A DNA stretch of 64,000 nucleotides from an uncultured Oscillibacter sp. (GTDB lineage Bacteria; Bacillota; Clostridia; Oscillospirales; Oscillospiraceae): assembly GCA_910576865.1 (NCBI GenBank), contig CAJTKE010000009.1, forward strand, positions 1 to 64,000. The letters are read 5' to 3'. Below are positions 35,682-44,663 of this stretch, piece after piece. Position 1 is the first letter of the stretch. Every line of letters begins with the position of its first letter. Below the pieces are notes generated by a model. That model was not told the DNA's origin. It ran no database searches and saw nothing but the letters and a program-made list of their open reading frames with translations. A program made the position numbers and the translations under genes.

Positions 35682-36677
35682 TCAATACGCCCGGCTCTCC
35701 ACCAGCGCCGCCGTCAGGTTCTCCGAGGTGAAGACCCGCTCTTCCACAAAAGAATGCTTCTCCGGCGTCCGGCCCGCCTCCATGTCCTGAATCACCGTTT
35801 CCACCAGCGGTCCCAGCAAAGGGTTGCACTCCACCGCCAGGGCGATTCTCCCGTTCAGGCACTCCGTCAGCGCCCCCCGGGTGGCGTCGAAGGTGATGAT
35901 GCTCACGCCGTCCGGCCCGCAGGCGTACCCCTGTTCCTCCAGGGCCTGGAGCGCCCCGAAGGCGATGTTGTCGTTCTCGCAGTAGACCACGTCGATGTCC
36001 CTTCCTCCCGGAAGGGAGGAGAGGTATTCCGTCATGACCTCATAGGTCTTGGCCTGGGTGAAGTCCCCGTCCATCTGGGCCGGCAGCTCCCAGTTCTCGT
36101 GGGTCTCCACGGCCTCCTCCAGCGCCGCCGTCCGGCCCAGCTGGGCGGTGGAGCCCAGGGTACCCTGAATGTGAATGACGCGGACGGGGTCTTCCGCCTC
36201 CCGGAAAGCGTCCTCCATCCAGGCCACGGCCAGCCGTCCCTCCTTCAGAAAGTCGGAGCCGATGTGGGCGGCGTAGAGGCTCTCATCCTCCACGTCCACC
36301 ATGCGGTCCACCAGAATGACGGGGATGCCCGCCTCCTTGGCCTCCTGGAGCACGGAGTCCCAGCCGCTCTCGCTGATGGGCATCAGGACGATATAGTCCA
36401 CCTGCTGCTGGATGAACTTCCGGATGGCGGTGATCTGGTTCTCCTGCTTCTGCCGGGCGTCGTCAAACAGGAGGCGGTAGCCGTTTTCCTCGGTGAACAC
36501 CGCCTTCATGGACTCGGAGTTGGCCACCCGCCAGTCGGACTCCGCCCCCACCTGGCACATGCCGACGACAATCAGGTCCTCGTTGGAGGAATCCCCGGGG
36601 GAATTCCTCCCGGCCCCGCAGGCGGAGCAGAGGACGAGGCCCAGGGCCAGCAGCGCAATCGGGAAAAAGCGTCTCAT
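35682..36677 (-). CDS. Extracytoplasmic sugar-binding lipoprotein partnered with YesM/YesN
   Basis: 331 residues with a lipoprotein signal (lipobox CSAC, about residues 17-20) and a YtfQ-like binding fold (WRVANSESMKAVFTEENGYR, PVILVDRMVDVEDESLYAAH). No permease or ATPase is coded with it. Its start overlaps the stop of the YesM gene (ATGA). The arrangement matches three-component sensors such as XylFII-LytS-YesN, in which the binding protein presents the sugar to the kinase. Its similarity to the arabinose-binding protein 1.6 kb away suggests a related ligand. Confidence 0.85.
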   Translation of the reverse strand: MRRFFPIALLALGLVLCSACGAGRNSPGDSSNEDLIVVGMCQVGAESDWRVANSESMKAVFTEENGYRLLFDDARQKQENQITAIRKFIQQQVDYIVLMPISESGWDSVLQEAKEAGIPVILVDRMVDVEDESLYAAHIGSDFLKEGRLAVAWMEDAFREAEDPVRVIHIQGTLGSTAQLGRTAALEEAVETHENWELPAQMDGDFTQAKTYEVMTEYLSSLPGGRDIDVVYCENDNIAFGALQALEEQGYACGPDGVSIITFDATRGALTECLNGRIALAVECNPLLGPLVETVIQDMEAGRTPEKHSFVEERVFTSENLTAALVESRAY

Positions 36678-37882
36678 GCCTCCTCCTTTCCCCGGCGGGG
36701 GACCCGCACCGTCACGGTGGTCCCCACGCCCTCCCGGCTGGAGAGGGTCAGCCCATAGGGCGGGCCGAACAGCAGCCGCAGCCGCTCGTGGACGGTCACC
36801 AGGCCGAAGCCCACCCGCTCCCCGCTGGCAATGGCCCGGTTCAGCTCCTCCAGCCGCGCCGGGGTCATGCCCGCGCCGTCATCCGTGATCTGGATGAGCG
36901 CGTCCGCCTCCTCCCCCAGGGTGATGATGTCCTCCCCCCGGCTGAGGGAGTGGCGGAAGAAGCTGGAGAGGTTGGAGACCATCTCCACCGCCGCCTGGGG
37001 CCGGTCCGCCTCGATGAGCCAGATGATGGTGTCCATGGTGTTGTAGAGAAAATGGGGGTTGATCTGGGCCTGGAGCAGCGCCAGCTCCGCCTTGCGGAGG
37101 CTGGTCTGCTTCTGGGTGATCTCCTGGATCTGGGCGTTGATCCGGGCGATCATCTGCTCCATGCCCTCGCTGAGGGTCCGAATTTCATAGGTCTCCGACC
37201 GGACCGGCTCCCGGACCGTCAGGTCGCCGCCGATGACGTCCTCCGCCCGGCGGCTCAGGTCCACCACCGGCTGGGCCACGGAGCGGCTCAAGCGGACGCT
37301 GTAGCGGGCCAGCAGCGCGATCAGCACGGCGGACAGAAGCGCCACCAGCAGGATCTCCGCCGTGATCTGGCGGGAAATCTGCTGGAGCAGCAGGTTCAGC
37401 CGCACCGACTCGTAATAGAGGTAGTTGTACATGTACTCCTGAATCAGGGCGGTGAGGACGTAGATGTTGTTTTCCAGCTGCATCTGCCGGCTGTCATAAC
37501 TTTGCGTCTGCTCAATCTGGTAAATCTTTTCCTCCAGATTCTCGCACAGGTCCAGCACGCTGGTGACGGCCTGGAGGCTGTCCTTCTGGCTGGTGCTGTC
37601 CAGCAGGTCCCTGGCCAGGGCCTGGGCCGCCTGGACCTCCTGAATGGGCAGGCCCTCGGAGTACCGGCTCTCGATGACGTAGTAATACATCTTGAGGTCG
37701 ATGTTCTCCTTGAAATCCTGGTTGAACTCCGAGGCCGTGGTCACGTTGTAGAGGAGGTTCTTGTACTGGCCGTTGTAAACCAGCACCAGGGCCAGCGTCA
37801 CCGCCAGAACCGCCGCCATGAAGCCGCAGGAGGCCACCACCATGCGGCGCATCCGGCTCTGGATGGAGTCCCGGCGGCTCAT
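36674..37882 (-). CDS. YesM-type sensor histidine kinase with internal deletion in the ATPase domain
   Basis: 402 residues: membrane helix (about 14-36), an extracellular sensor with a long helical stretch, second helix (about 170-190), HAMP, and the His_kinase motif LLQAQINPHFLYNTMDTIIW with the phosphorylated His. After SRGEDIITLGEE the sequence passes in frame directly to ADALIQITDDGAGM (G1 box). The segment between these in YesM kinases, about 60 residues with the N-box LQPLVENAxxHG, is missing, so ATP binding is probably lost. Stop and start overlaps with both neighbours show a coupled operon. Confidence 0.82.
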   Translation of the reverse strand: MSRRDSIQSRMRRMVVASCGFMAAVLAVTLALVLVYNGQYKNLLYNVTTASEFNQDFKENIDLKMYYYVIESRYSEGLPIQEVQAAQALARDLLDSTSQKDSLQAVTSVLDLCENLEEKIYQIEQTQSYDSRQMQLENNIYVLTALIQEYMYNYLYYESVRLNLLLQQISRQITAEILLVALLSAVLIALLARYSVRLSRSVAQPVVDLSRRAEDVIGGDLTVREPVRSETYEIRTLSEGMEQMIARINAQIQEITQKQTSLRKAELALLQAQINPHFLYNTMDTIIWLIEADRPQAAVEMVSNLSSFFRHSLSRGEDIITLGEEADALIQITDDGAGMTPARLEELNRAIASGERVGFGLVTVHERLRLLFGPPYGLTLSSREGVGTTVTVRVPRRGKEEA

Positions 37883-39192
37883 GCGCGCCTCCCCCGGTAG
37901 TCCCGGGGCGTGCAGCCCTGGGTCTTCTTGAACAGGAAGCTGAAATAGTGGGGGTCCTTGTACCCCACCGCCGCCGTCACGTTCCGCCCCACCAGGTCCA
38001 GGCAGGTCAAAGGCGCGAAGGCCTCCTTCTGCCCCACCCCCAGGGAGGCGGCGAACCGGGCCGCCGTGAAGCGAAGCGAGAGCATGAGGTACTGGCAAAA
38101 GGGCTTGGAGCCCAGGGCCTCCTCCACGCTGTGGATGTACTCGTCCGCAAAGCTGGGAATCTCCTGGGCGCTGGCGCTCTGCATCACGCCCAGGAGAATC
38201 GCCGGGTCCACCTTTCCGGCGTCCAGCTGGTCCAGGTGGCTGTTCCCGCTGCCGGTGCCGGTGAGGAAGCTGACGGTGTCCGCCGTCAGCACGTGCTGCT
38301 GGGGCAGGATGTGCCGGTAGGCCCAGAGGCGGGAGACCTCCTCAAAGCAGGCGGGCAGGGTGCTGAGCCGCTGGGTGGGGCGGCCGACGGCCACATACCA
38401 GCTCTGCTCCGGGGCGCAGGCGGCGTACTGGCTCCGCACCGTCTCCACGCAGCGCCGGGCCAGCTCCTCCATCCGGGCGGTCTCGCCCTTGAGGAGCACG
38501 GCGTAGGTGGTCAGGTTCCAGCGGAGAAGGACGTATTCCGGGTATTTCAAAAAGTGCTCCAGCAGGGCGTCCCGGAGGCGGGCCCCGGGCTCGGAGTAGG
38601 CCTCCGCCGAGGCGGAGGGCTCCGGCAGGACGGAGAAGAAGGCGATGGTGTAGCACTGGGCCCGGAGGTCGATGTCCAGCTTCGCCGCCGACTCGTAGAT
38701 CTCCTGAACGGAGAGCTGGCCGGCCACCACCCGCTCGAAGAAGACCCGGCGGGTGTACTGCTCGTACTCCTCCGCCTCCCGGTGGAACTGGGCCAGATAG
38801 CTCCGGTTGGCCCGCTCCCCCTCGATCTTCTCCTTGAGCTCCGCCAGCACGTCCAGCAGGGCCTTTTTCGTGATGGGCTTCAGGAGATACTGGTCCACGC
38901 CGATGCTGATGGCCTGCCGGGCGTACTCGAAGTCGTCGTAGCCGGAGATGATGATGATTTTGATCTCCGGGAACTCCCGCCTCACCAGCTCGCTGAGGGC
39001 CAGGCCGTCCATGAAGGGCATGCGGATGTCGGTGATGAGCACGTCCGGCTTCACCTGGCGGATCAGGGGCAGGGCCATCTCCCCGTCCCCGGCCTCCCCG
39101 GCGAAGGCATAGCCGTATTGGCTCCAGGGGACGGTGTCCCGCAGAGTCTCCCGGATGATGCTCTCGTCCTCCACCAGAAATACACGCAGCAT
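37879..39192 (-). CDS. YesN-type response regulator with truncated AraC domain
   Basis: 437 residues: REC domain (1-120; phospho-acceptor Asp in DVLITDIRMPFMDG), a long middle region, and the end of an AraC helix-turn-helix domain (AAVGYKDPHYFSFLFKKTQG). The first half of the AraC domain, including the first recognition helix, is missing: VGRNVTA is followed directly by AVGYKD. The remaining single helix-turn-helix would bind DNA poorly. It overlaps the YesM start by 4 bases. Both partners of one two-component system thus carry in-frame gaps. Confidence 0.82.
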   Translation of the reverse strand: MLRVFLVEDESIIRETLRDTVPWSQYGYAFAGEAGDGEMALPLIRQVKPDVLITDIRMPFMDGLALSELVRREFPEIKIIIISGYDDFEYARQAISIGVDQYLLKPITKKALLDVLAELKEKIEGERANRSYLAQFHREAEEYEQYTRRVFFERVVAGQLSVQEIYESAAKLDIDLRAQCYTIAFFSVLPEPSASAEAYSEPGARLRDALLEHFLKYPEYVLLRWNLTTYAVLLKGETARMEELARRCVETVRSQYAACAPEQSWYVAVGRPTQRLSTLPACFEEVSRLWAYRHILPQQHVLTADTVSFLTGTGSGNSHLDQLDAGKVDPAILLGVMQSASAQEIPSFADEYIHSVEEALGSKPFCQYLMLSLRFTAARFAASLGVGQKEAFAPLTCLDLVGRNVTAAVGYKDPHYFSFLFKKTQGCTPRDYRGRRA

Positions 39193-39243
39193 GATGGCCC
39201 CCCCTTCCGCTCCGTGCGGTTTCGGCTGTCCCGCTTCAGGATA

Positions 39244-41445
39244 TCACACGGGCCTCGCCTGTTTCAGATACTTCTTCAATTTGCGGGAGACGGTCTGAAT
39301 GTCAATGGGCTTCGCCAGATGGTCGTTCATGCCGCACGCCAGACACCTCTGGATATCCTCCGAAAACGCGTCGGCCGTCATGGCGATGATCGGAATATCC
39401 GCGTCCGCCCGGTCCAGCGCCCGGATGGCCGCGGTGGTCTCGTATCCGTCCATGACCGGCATCCGCACGTCCATGATGATCGCGCCGTAGTACCCTGCCG
39501 GGGATTCCCTGAATTTCCTCAAACAGATTTCCCCGTTTTCAGCCCAGTCCAGGTCCAGCTCAAGAACGGAAAGCAGCTCTCTTGCCACTTCCCAGTTGAG
39601 CTCGTTATCCTCCGCCAGCAAAACGCGCTTCCCCTTCAGCTCCACATCGCCCGCCGTTTCGGCGCCGCCGGCAGGCTCCGGGGCCGCGGGCGCGGCCGCC
39701 CGGTCCAGATCGAGCACGACATGGAACTCGCTGCCCCGGCCCTGTTCGCTGCGGACGGAGATGGTTCCGCCCATGGCGTCCACGATGTACTTGCTGATCG
39801 CCATGCCCAGCCCGGACCCCTCGGTTTTCCGGACCCGGGTGTTGTCCTCCCGGCTGAAGGACTCGAATATGACCTTCTGATACTCCTTGGACATGCCGAT
39901 GCCCGTGTCGCTGACCAGGAAGTGGGTGCGGACCCGGGAAGCGTCCTCCGGCAGCGGCTCCTGATACACGCTCATCCGGACGGCGCCCTTCTCCGGGGTG
40001 AACTTGACGGCGTTTCCCAGCAGGTTGATCAGCACCTGATTCAGCCGCACGCCGTCGCAGTACACGTTTTCCGAAAGGATTTCTTGGGCGGACACGCTGA
40101 ACCGCTGGTTTTTCGCCGCGGCCTGGGGCTGCATGATGTTGACGATGCCGTCCAACGCCTCTCGCAGCGACACCGGCTCCACACGCAGCGTGATCTTGCC
40201 GCTTTCGATCTTGGATATGTCCAGCACGTCGTTGATCAGCCCCAGGAGATGCTTGCCGGACAGCGCGATCTTCCCCAGGTAATCCCGAACCTGCCCCGGG
40301 TTGTCCGCGTTGTCCAGGGCCAGAGAGGTCATGCCGATGATGGCGTTCATGGGGGTGCGGATATCATGGCTCATGCTGGACAGGAAGTCCTGCTTCGCCG
40401 CGTTGGCCTGCTCCGCCTCCCTCCGGGCCTGCTCCGCGGCCTTCCGGGCCGCGTCCATCTCCGCGTTCACCCGCTTCAGCTCCGACACCTGGTTCCGGAA
40501 CAGCTTCAGGTACTGCAAGAATATGCACAGGAGCATGGCGATCACCGCCAGGGAGGCGGCGTAGACAATGATGAGCCACTGGTTCCCCATGCCGGAAATG
40601 GCGTTGTCCAGCCTCTCGAAGGGGAGGACCGTCACCAGATACCACTCGCAGTAGGGGAGATTCGTGCAGTATATGTGGCGGCGCGATCCGCCGCTTTGCA
40701 CAACCGTGGAATAATCCTCTCCGGCGCTCATGGCGGCCTTCAGCTGTTCAATGCAGGCGTCCGCGTCCCGCCCGTCAAAGATATCGCCAAGCCGGTCAAA
40801 ATAGTTTTCGTGGGCATCCCCCTCGTTTCCGACGACGTAGCTGCCGTCCTTCCGGATCACAAAGGAATAGCTCAGCGACTTGTCCGAATCCAGGAACAAA
40901 ACCTCGCCCATGTATCTGGTGGAGAGTCCCACCAGGATGGCGAGGCTGCCGCCGCCGCCGGACATGGGATATTCGCAGGGGACGCCGAACAGGATCACGC
41001 CGTCCCCGCCGCTGTCGGAGGCGGAGGCCGCTTTGCGCTCCCCGTCCCGCAGGCTCTTCAAAAAGGGCTCCGGGTGGTTGAGCGTCACGGGGTCGCCGAA
41101 AATCATCTCCATTCCGCCGTCGGGCGAATACAGGGCGGCGCACAGAAAATGCCTTGCCCTCGCGCCGTATTCGATCTCCTCCCTCGTTCCGTAACCGGAG
41201 CTTCCGTCCCCCTCGGCGATGCGGGCGATGGACTCCGCCATGGTCAGGCGGAGCTCGATGATCGTCTCGAAGTGCAGCGACACCTGCTCGTTCATGCCCG
41301 CCATGTAGGCGGTGCCGATCTCCTCTATCGTATTTTCGCTCATGTTGTGAATGGAGATTCCAAGAAAGGAAAACACGAAAATCGTGAGACAAAGGATCAC
41401 CGCGATGCTGATTCTCAGAGAACGCGGCAAAATCTTGTTTTTCAT
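39244..41445 (-). CDS. Membrane hybrid sensor histidine kinase/response regulator
   Basis: 733 residues: membrane helix (about 10-32), an extracytoplasmic sensor domain of about 260 residues (Cache-like, YSFVIRKDGSYVVGN, CEWYLVTVLPFE), second helix (about 295-318), a coiled coil (about 325-355), HisKA with MSHDIRTPMN, HATPase (N-box LINLLGNAVKFT, GTGIGM-type box DTGIGMS, G2 GSGLGMAIS), and a C-terminal REC with AIIMDVRMPVMDG. No HPt or output domain. It is transcribed with the second hybrid kinase 29 bases upstream and probably with YesN-YesM. Confidence 0.9.
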   Translation of the reverse strand: MKNKILPRSLRISIAVILCLTIFVFSFLGISIHNMSENTIEEIGTAYMAGMNEQVSLHFETIIELRLTMAESIARIAEGDGSSGYGTREEIEYGARARHFLCAALYSPDGGMEMIFGDPVTLNHPEPFLKSLRDGERKAASASDSGGDGVILFGVPCEYPMSGGGGSLAILVGLSTRYMGEVLFLDSDKSLSYSFVIRKDGSYVVGNEGDAHENYFDRLGDIFDGRDADACIEQLKAAMSAGEDYSTVVQSGGSRRHIYCTNLPYCEWYLVTVLPFERLDNAISGMGNQWLIIVYAASLAVIAMLLCIFLQYLKLFRNQVSELKRVNAEMDAARKAAEQARREAEQANAAKQDFLSSMSHDIRTPMNAIIGMTSLALDNADNPGQVRDYLGKIALSGKHLLGLINDVLDISKIESGKITLRVEPVSLREALDGIVNIMQPQAAAKNQRFSVSAQEILSENVYCDGVRLNQVLINLLGNAVKFTPEKGAVRMSVYQEPLPEDASRVRTHFLVSDTGIGMSKEYQKVIFESFSREDNTRVRKTEGSGLGMAISKYIVDAMGGTISVRSEQGRGSEFHVVLDLDRAAAPAAPEPAGGAETAGDVELKGKRVLLAEDNELNWEVARELLSVLELDLDWAENGEICLRKFRESPAGYYGAIIMDVRMPVMDGYETTAAIRALDRADADIPIIAMTADAFSEDIQRCLACGMNDHLAKPIDIQTVSRKLKKYLKQARPV

Positions 41446-41474
41446 ACTTTTTCCATCTCCACAGCTTTCAGCCC

Positions 41475-43691
41475 TCAGGTCGCCGGTTCATCCCGCGCTT
41501 CCAGTCCCTGACGGCCTCTCAGCCTGTTCATGACCTGGAGCATTCTGCGGATGTCCACCGGCTTTGCCAGATGCTCGTTCATCCCCGCGTCCTTGGCCAG
41601 GGCGATGTCCTCTTCAAAGGCGTTGGCCGACAGGGCTATGATGGGCACGGTCCCGGCGTCCGGCCGCTCCAGGCCGCGAATGACCCGGGCCGCCTCGTAC
41701 CCGCTCATGACCGGCATCATCAAATCCATCAGGACGCAGTCAAACGTCCCCGGAGCGGAGGCCTCGAACGCCTCCACGGCGGCTTTTCCGTCGTTCGCGG
41801 TGGCAACCTCCGCCCCCGCCTCTCTGAGGATGTACTCCACGATCTCACAGTTGATCTGGTTGTCCTCCACCAGAAGAACCCGCATGCCGGCAACGACGCC
41901 CCGCTCGCTCTCCTCCTCGTCCGCGGGCCGGCCGGTCCAGGTCTCGTCCACCCGGACGGGCAGGAGGATCTGAACCACGCTTCCCCGGCCCGGCTGGCTG
42001 TCCACCGTCACCGTTCCTCCCGCCTGGTCCACCAGCTTCTTCACGATGGACATGCCGAGTCCGGCGCCGTTGTAATCGGTTCTCGCGTCCTGGTGCTCCT
42101 GGGTGAAGGGCTCGAAAATGTGCTCCTGGAACTCTTTCCCGATGCCGATTCCGGTATCTTCAACGACAAACCGGACGTTTGCCGTCCCCTCATGGAACGC
42201 GGTCTCCTCCGCCCGGACAAATACGGAGCCATGCGGCCGGTTGTATTTGAGCGCGTTGTCGATGACGCTCATCAGAATCTGCTTGAGGTGAAGCGGATTT
42301 CCAATGACCCTTCCGTGCCGCAGGCCGGACGCCTCCAGCTCCAGCCGGACGGCCCGCTCCTCCGCCAGGGGGGAGAGAACCGTGACGCAGTCCTCCAGCA
42401 CGGCGTGAAGGTCAAAGGGCTTTTCCACCGCCGACAGCCGGCCGCTGTCCAGCCTGCTCACCTGGAGCACATCATTCACCAGGGACAGCAGGTGCTCCGC
42501 CGACACGCGGATCTTCTTCCGGCAGTCCCTCTGCCGCTCCGGGTCGTCCCCGCTGTTTTCCAGAATGGCCAGCATTCCCAGAATTCCATTGATGGGCGTG
42601 CGGAGATCGTGGGACATGTGGGAGAGGAATTCGCTCTTCACCGAATTGGCCTGCCTCACCCGCTCCAGGAGCTCCATGATGGACTGCTCCTGCTTCTTCC
42701 TCGTCAGCATGGTCTCCGTGATGTCCTGGTGGTATCCGATCAGACAGGCGCCCGGCTTTGGGAAGGTCTTGTCCGTCACGCCGCCGCAGCGGACATAAAT
42801 TTTGCCCAGCTCCGGATGATTCCAGGGGTAGATCACCTCGGCCCGCCCGGACTTCACGATTTCCTGTACCGTCTCCCGGACCATCTTCACATAATCCGGC
42901 TCAACGCGCTCAAACCAGTGCCGGTAGCACGCCTCCGGCCCGATGCCGTCCGGCACGCCCAGAAGCTCGCGCATCGTCCGGTCCGCGTACATTCTGGGCC
43001 GGCAGCCCTCCTCCAGCTCAATGGTCCAGATGCCGATTCTGGCGCCCTCCAGAATGTCCTCCAGGCTCTGCCTCCCCTCCAGATAGCTCCGCTTTTGAAG
43101 CTCCCGGAACAGATTGCGCCGCTTCAGGGAGGACACGATGAAGTAGGCCGCCGTCTGAAGCATGTTGGACGCGTATTCCAGCGACTTCACAGGGGGGTTG
43201 TCCACGCCGTAAAAGCCGATGATCCGCTTCCCGTCGTACAGGGGGACCACCACAAGGGAATGGATGCCCTGCCGCTTCAGGTTCTCGTACTGGAGGGGAT
43301 CCGCCTCCCGAATGTCCTCCACGTTCTTTATGACAATATGCCCGCCGACGCTGAAATTCCGGTACCAGCTGGCGCACACCTCCGGGGGGAGGTTCTGAAG
43401 GTCCTCCCGTTCCGGCTCCACGCCGTCGGCCACCCACTCATAGGTGTTGTCGTCGCCGCCGGACCGGTTCTGCTCAAAGATGTAGGTCCGCTCCCCGTTC
43501 AGGGCCTTTCCCAGGTGCTCCAGCAGCACTCCCAGCGACTGGTCCGGGGTCTCCTCCAGCAAAGCGACCCGAAGGCCCTCGTTGATGATGGCCTCCAGAT
43601 TCTGCACGCTCCGCATGCCGCTGTGCCGCTCGCGGTCCTCAGGCATCGGGGCGCCCTCCCCGGCCAGTAAACGTTCCCCAGTGTGATCCAT
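41475..43691 (-). CDS. Cytoplasmic hybrid histidine kinase with GAF and PAS domains
   Basis: 738 residues: GAF (about 30-180), PAS (about 200-310), HisKA with MSHDLRTPIN, HATPase with MSVIDNALKYN and NGAGLGMSIVKKL, and REC with CVLMDLMMPVMSG. No membrane helix, so it senses a cytoplasmic signal. The start at 43691 has GGAGG 8 bases upstream; an in-frame start at 43751 does not. It is the first gene of a minus-strand signalling operon that continues through the second hybrid kinase to YesN, YesM and the binding protein. Confidence 0.87.
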   Translation of the reverse strand: MDHTGERLLAGEGAPMPEDRERHSGMRSVQNLEAIINEGLRVALLEETPDQSLGVLLEHLGKALNGERTYIFEQNRSGGDDNTYEWVADGVEPEREDLQNLPPEVCASWYRNFSVGGHIVIKNVEDIREADPLQYENLKRQGIHSLVVVPLYDGKRIIGFYGVDNPPVKSLEYASNMLQTAAYFIVSSLKRRNLFRELQKRSYLEGRQSLEDILEGARIGIWTIELEEGCRPRMYADRTMRELLGVPDGIGPEACYRHWFERVEPDYVKMVRETVQEIVKSGRAEVIYPWNHPELGKIYVRCGGVTDKTFPKPGACLIGYHQDITETMLTRKKQEQSIMELLERVRQANSVKSEFLSHMSHDLRTPINGILGMLAILENSGDDPERQRDCRKKIRVSAEHLLSLVNDVLQVSRLDSGRLSAVEKPFDLHAVLEDCVTVLSPLAEERAVRLELEASGLRHGRVIGNPLHLKQILMSVIDNALKYNRPHGSVFVRAEETAFHEGTANVRFVVEDTGIGIGKEFQEHIFEPFTQEHQDARTDYNGAGLGMSIVKKLVDQAGGTVTVDSQPGRGSVVQILLPVRVDETWTGRPADEEESERGVVAGMRVLLVEDNQINCEIVEYILREAGAEVATANDGKAAVEAFEASAPGTFDCVLMDLMMPVMSGYEAARVIRGLERPDAGTVPIIALSANAFEEDIALAKDAGMNEHLAKPVDIRRMLQVMNRLRGRQGLEARDEPAT

Positions 43692-43774
43692 TTGCCCGTC
43701 CTCCGTTTTCTCCTCACAACTCCGCTGTCCAAGCAAGAAAATCCCTGTCATGATATCACACGCGCCCAAATTCG

Positions 43775-44267
43775 TCAATGACAGGAAGAAATAATTCCGT
43801 GAGGCGGCAAAGGGTCGCCCCGGCGGTCGTCCCTGGCGCAGGTCAGGGCCAGGGCATACCAGTAAGCGGCCTGGCGGTACCGCTCCCGCCGGAAAAACCA
43901 GGCCCCGATCTCACAGCAGGCCTCGGCCCGGGGGCGGTCATATTCGAACGTGCGGAACAGGGCCGCTCTCGTCAAATCCGGCGTGGTAAGGCGCCATGAC
44001 CACCGAGACGGCCGGGTCCAGCGTCTCCTTCAGGGCGAGGAACGCCTTCCGGTCCTCCTCCAGCAGCACGTCGTCCGCGTCCAGCCACATGCGGTAATCC
44101 ATGGTGGCATGGGAAAAGGACTCGTTCCGGGCGGCGGAAAAATCGTCCCGCCAGGGGAACTCATGGACCTTGCCGGTGAAGCGGGCGGCGGAGTCCGAAG
44201 GAGGCGCTTCCACCGTGAATACCGAACCGGGACCGCCCGTGAAGGAACAGCTGGCAAACCCGGACAA
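43775..44267 (-). pseudogene. Fragments of a glycosyltransferase-2 family protein with TPR-like tail
   Basis: The right part (44267-43980) reads FTGKVHEFPWRDDFSAARNE and MWLDADDVLLEEDR, the nucleotide-sugar DxD region of a GT2 enzyme, then loses frame after YHAGFDESG. The left part, in another frame, reads FEYDRPRAEACCEIG and YRQAAYWYALALTCARDD, a TPR-like tail found in the same large proteins. Several hundred residues between them, the N-terminal nucleotide-binding part and the true C terminus are gone. Non-functional. Confidence 0.7.
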
Positions 44268-44550
44268 CTACGGAGAGGCGAGAACGGCGGACCAGATCCG
44301 GTATCTGGTCATCCACTACACCGGCAACGACGGAGACACGGCGGCGAACAACGCGGCCTACTATCAGAGGACCGTGGTGCGGGCCAGCGCCCACTACTTT
44401 GTGGACGACACCGACATCTACCGTTCCGTGCCGGAGCTTCGCACGGCCTGGGCCGTAGGCGGAAAGGGTGGGGCCGGTCCCGACGGTCCCGACGGCCCCG
44501 ACGGAGCGGAAGGGCCCGCCGTTTTCCCGAACTTGAAAAGAATGTATTGA
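44239..44550 (+). pseudogene. N-acetylmuramoyl-L-alanine amidase (amidase_2) N-terminal fragment
   Basis: About 75 residues of an amidase_2 domain (zinc His in RYLVIHYTGNDGDTAANNAA; ASAHYFVDDTDIYRSVPEL, AWAVGG), with no clear start and nothing after AVGG. The C-terminal zinc ligands are missing. A short Gly-x-y run (GPDGPDGPDGAEGPA) follows before the stop. Such amidases are usually phage endolysins or cell-wall enzymes. The fragment directly abuts the oppositely oriented glycosyltransferase debris. Confidence 0.65.
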
Positions 44551-44575
44551 AAAAAGGGACGGCGGCGGATATAAT
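44547..44575 (+). promoter_or_regulatory. Promoter of the DHH phosphoesterase gene
   Basis: TTGAAA (44547-44552) and TATAAT (44570-44575) with 17-bp spacing, about 90 bases before the gene's start. Confidence 0.7.
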
Positions 44576-44663
44576 AGGAGGCGTCAGCCGCTTTGCCGCC
44601 GTGTGACAACGGGACGCGGTTTTGTTTGAGGCGGCTCACAAGTTCACGAGGAGGTACGGTTTG

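Noticed and set aside
37948..41511. A 1187-residue plus-strand open frame opposite YesN and the hybrid kinase
   Set aside because: It is antisense to two genes with clear domains, has no ribosome site and shows the Gly/Arg/Leu-rich, low-complexity composition expected from the complementary strand of GC-rich codons.
44466..44520. A collagen-like surface protein (Gly-x-y triplets)
   Set aside because: Only about five triplets follow the broken amidase and the frame stops soon after; too short for a collagen-like domain.
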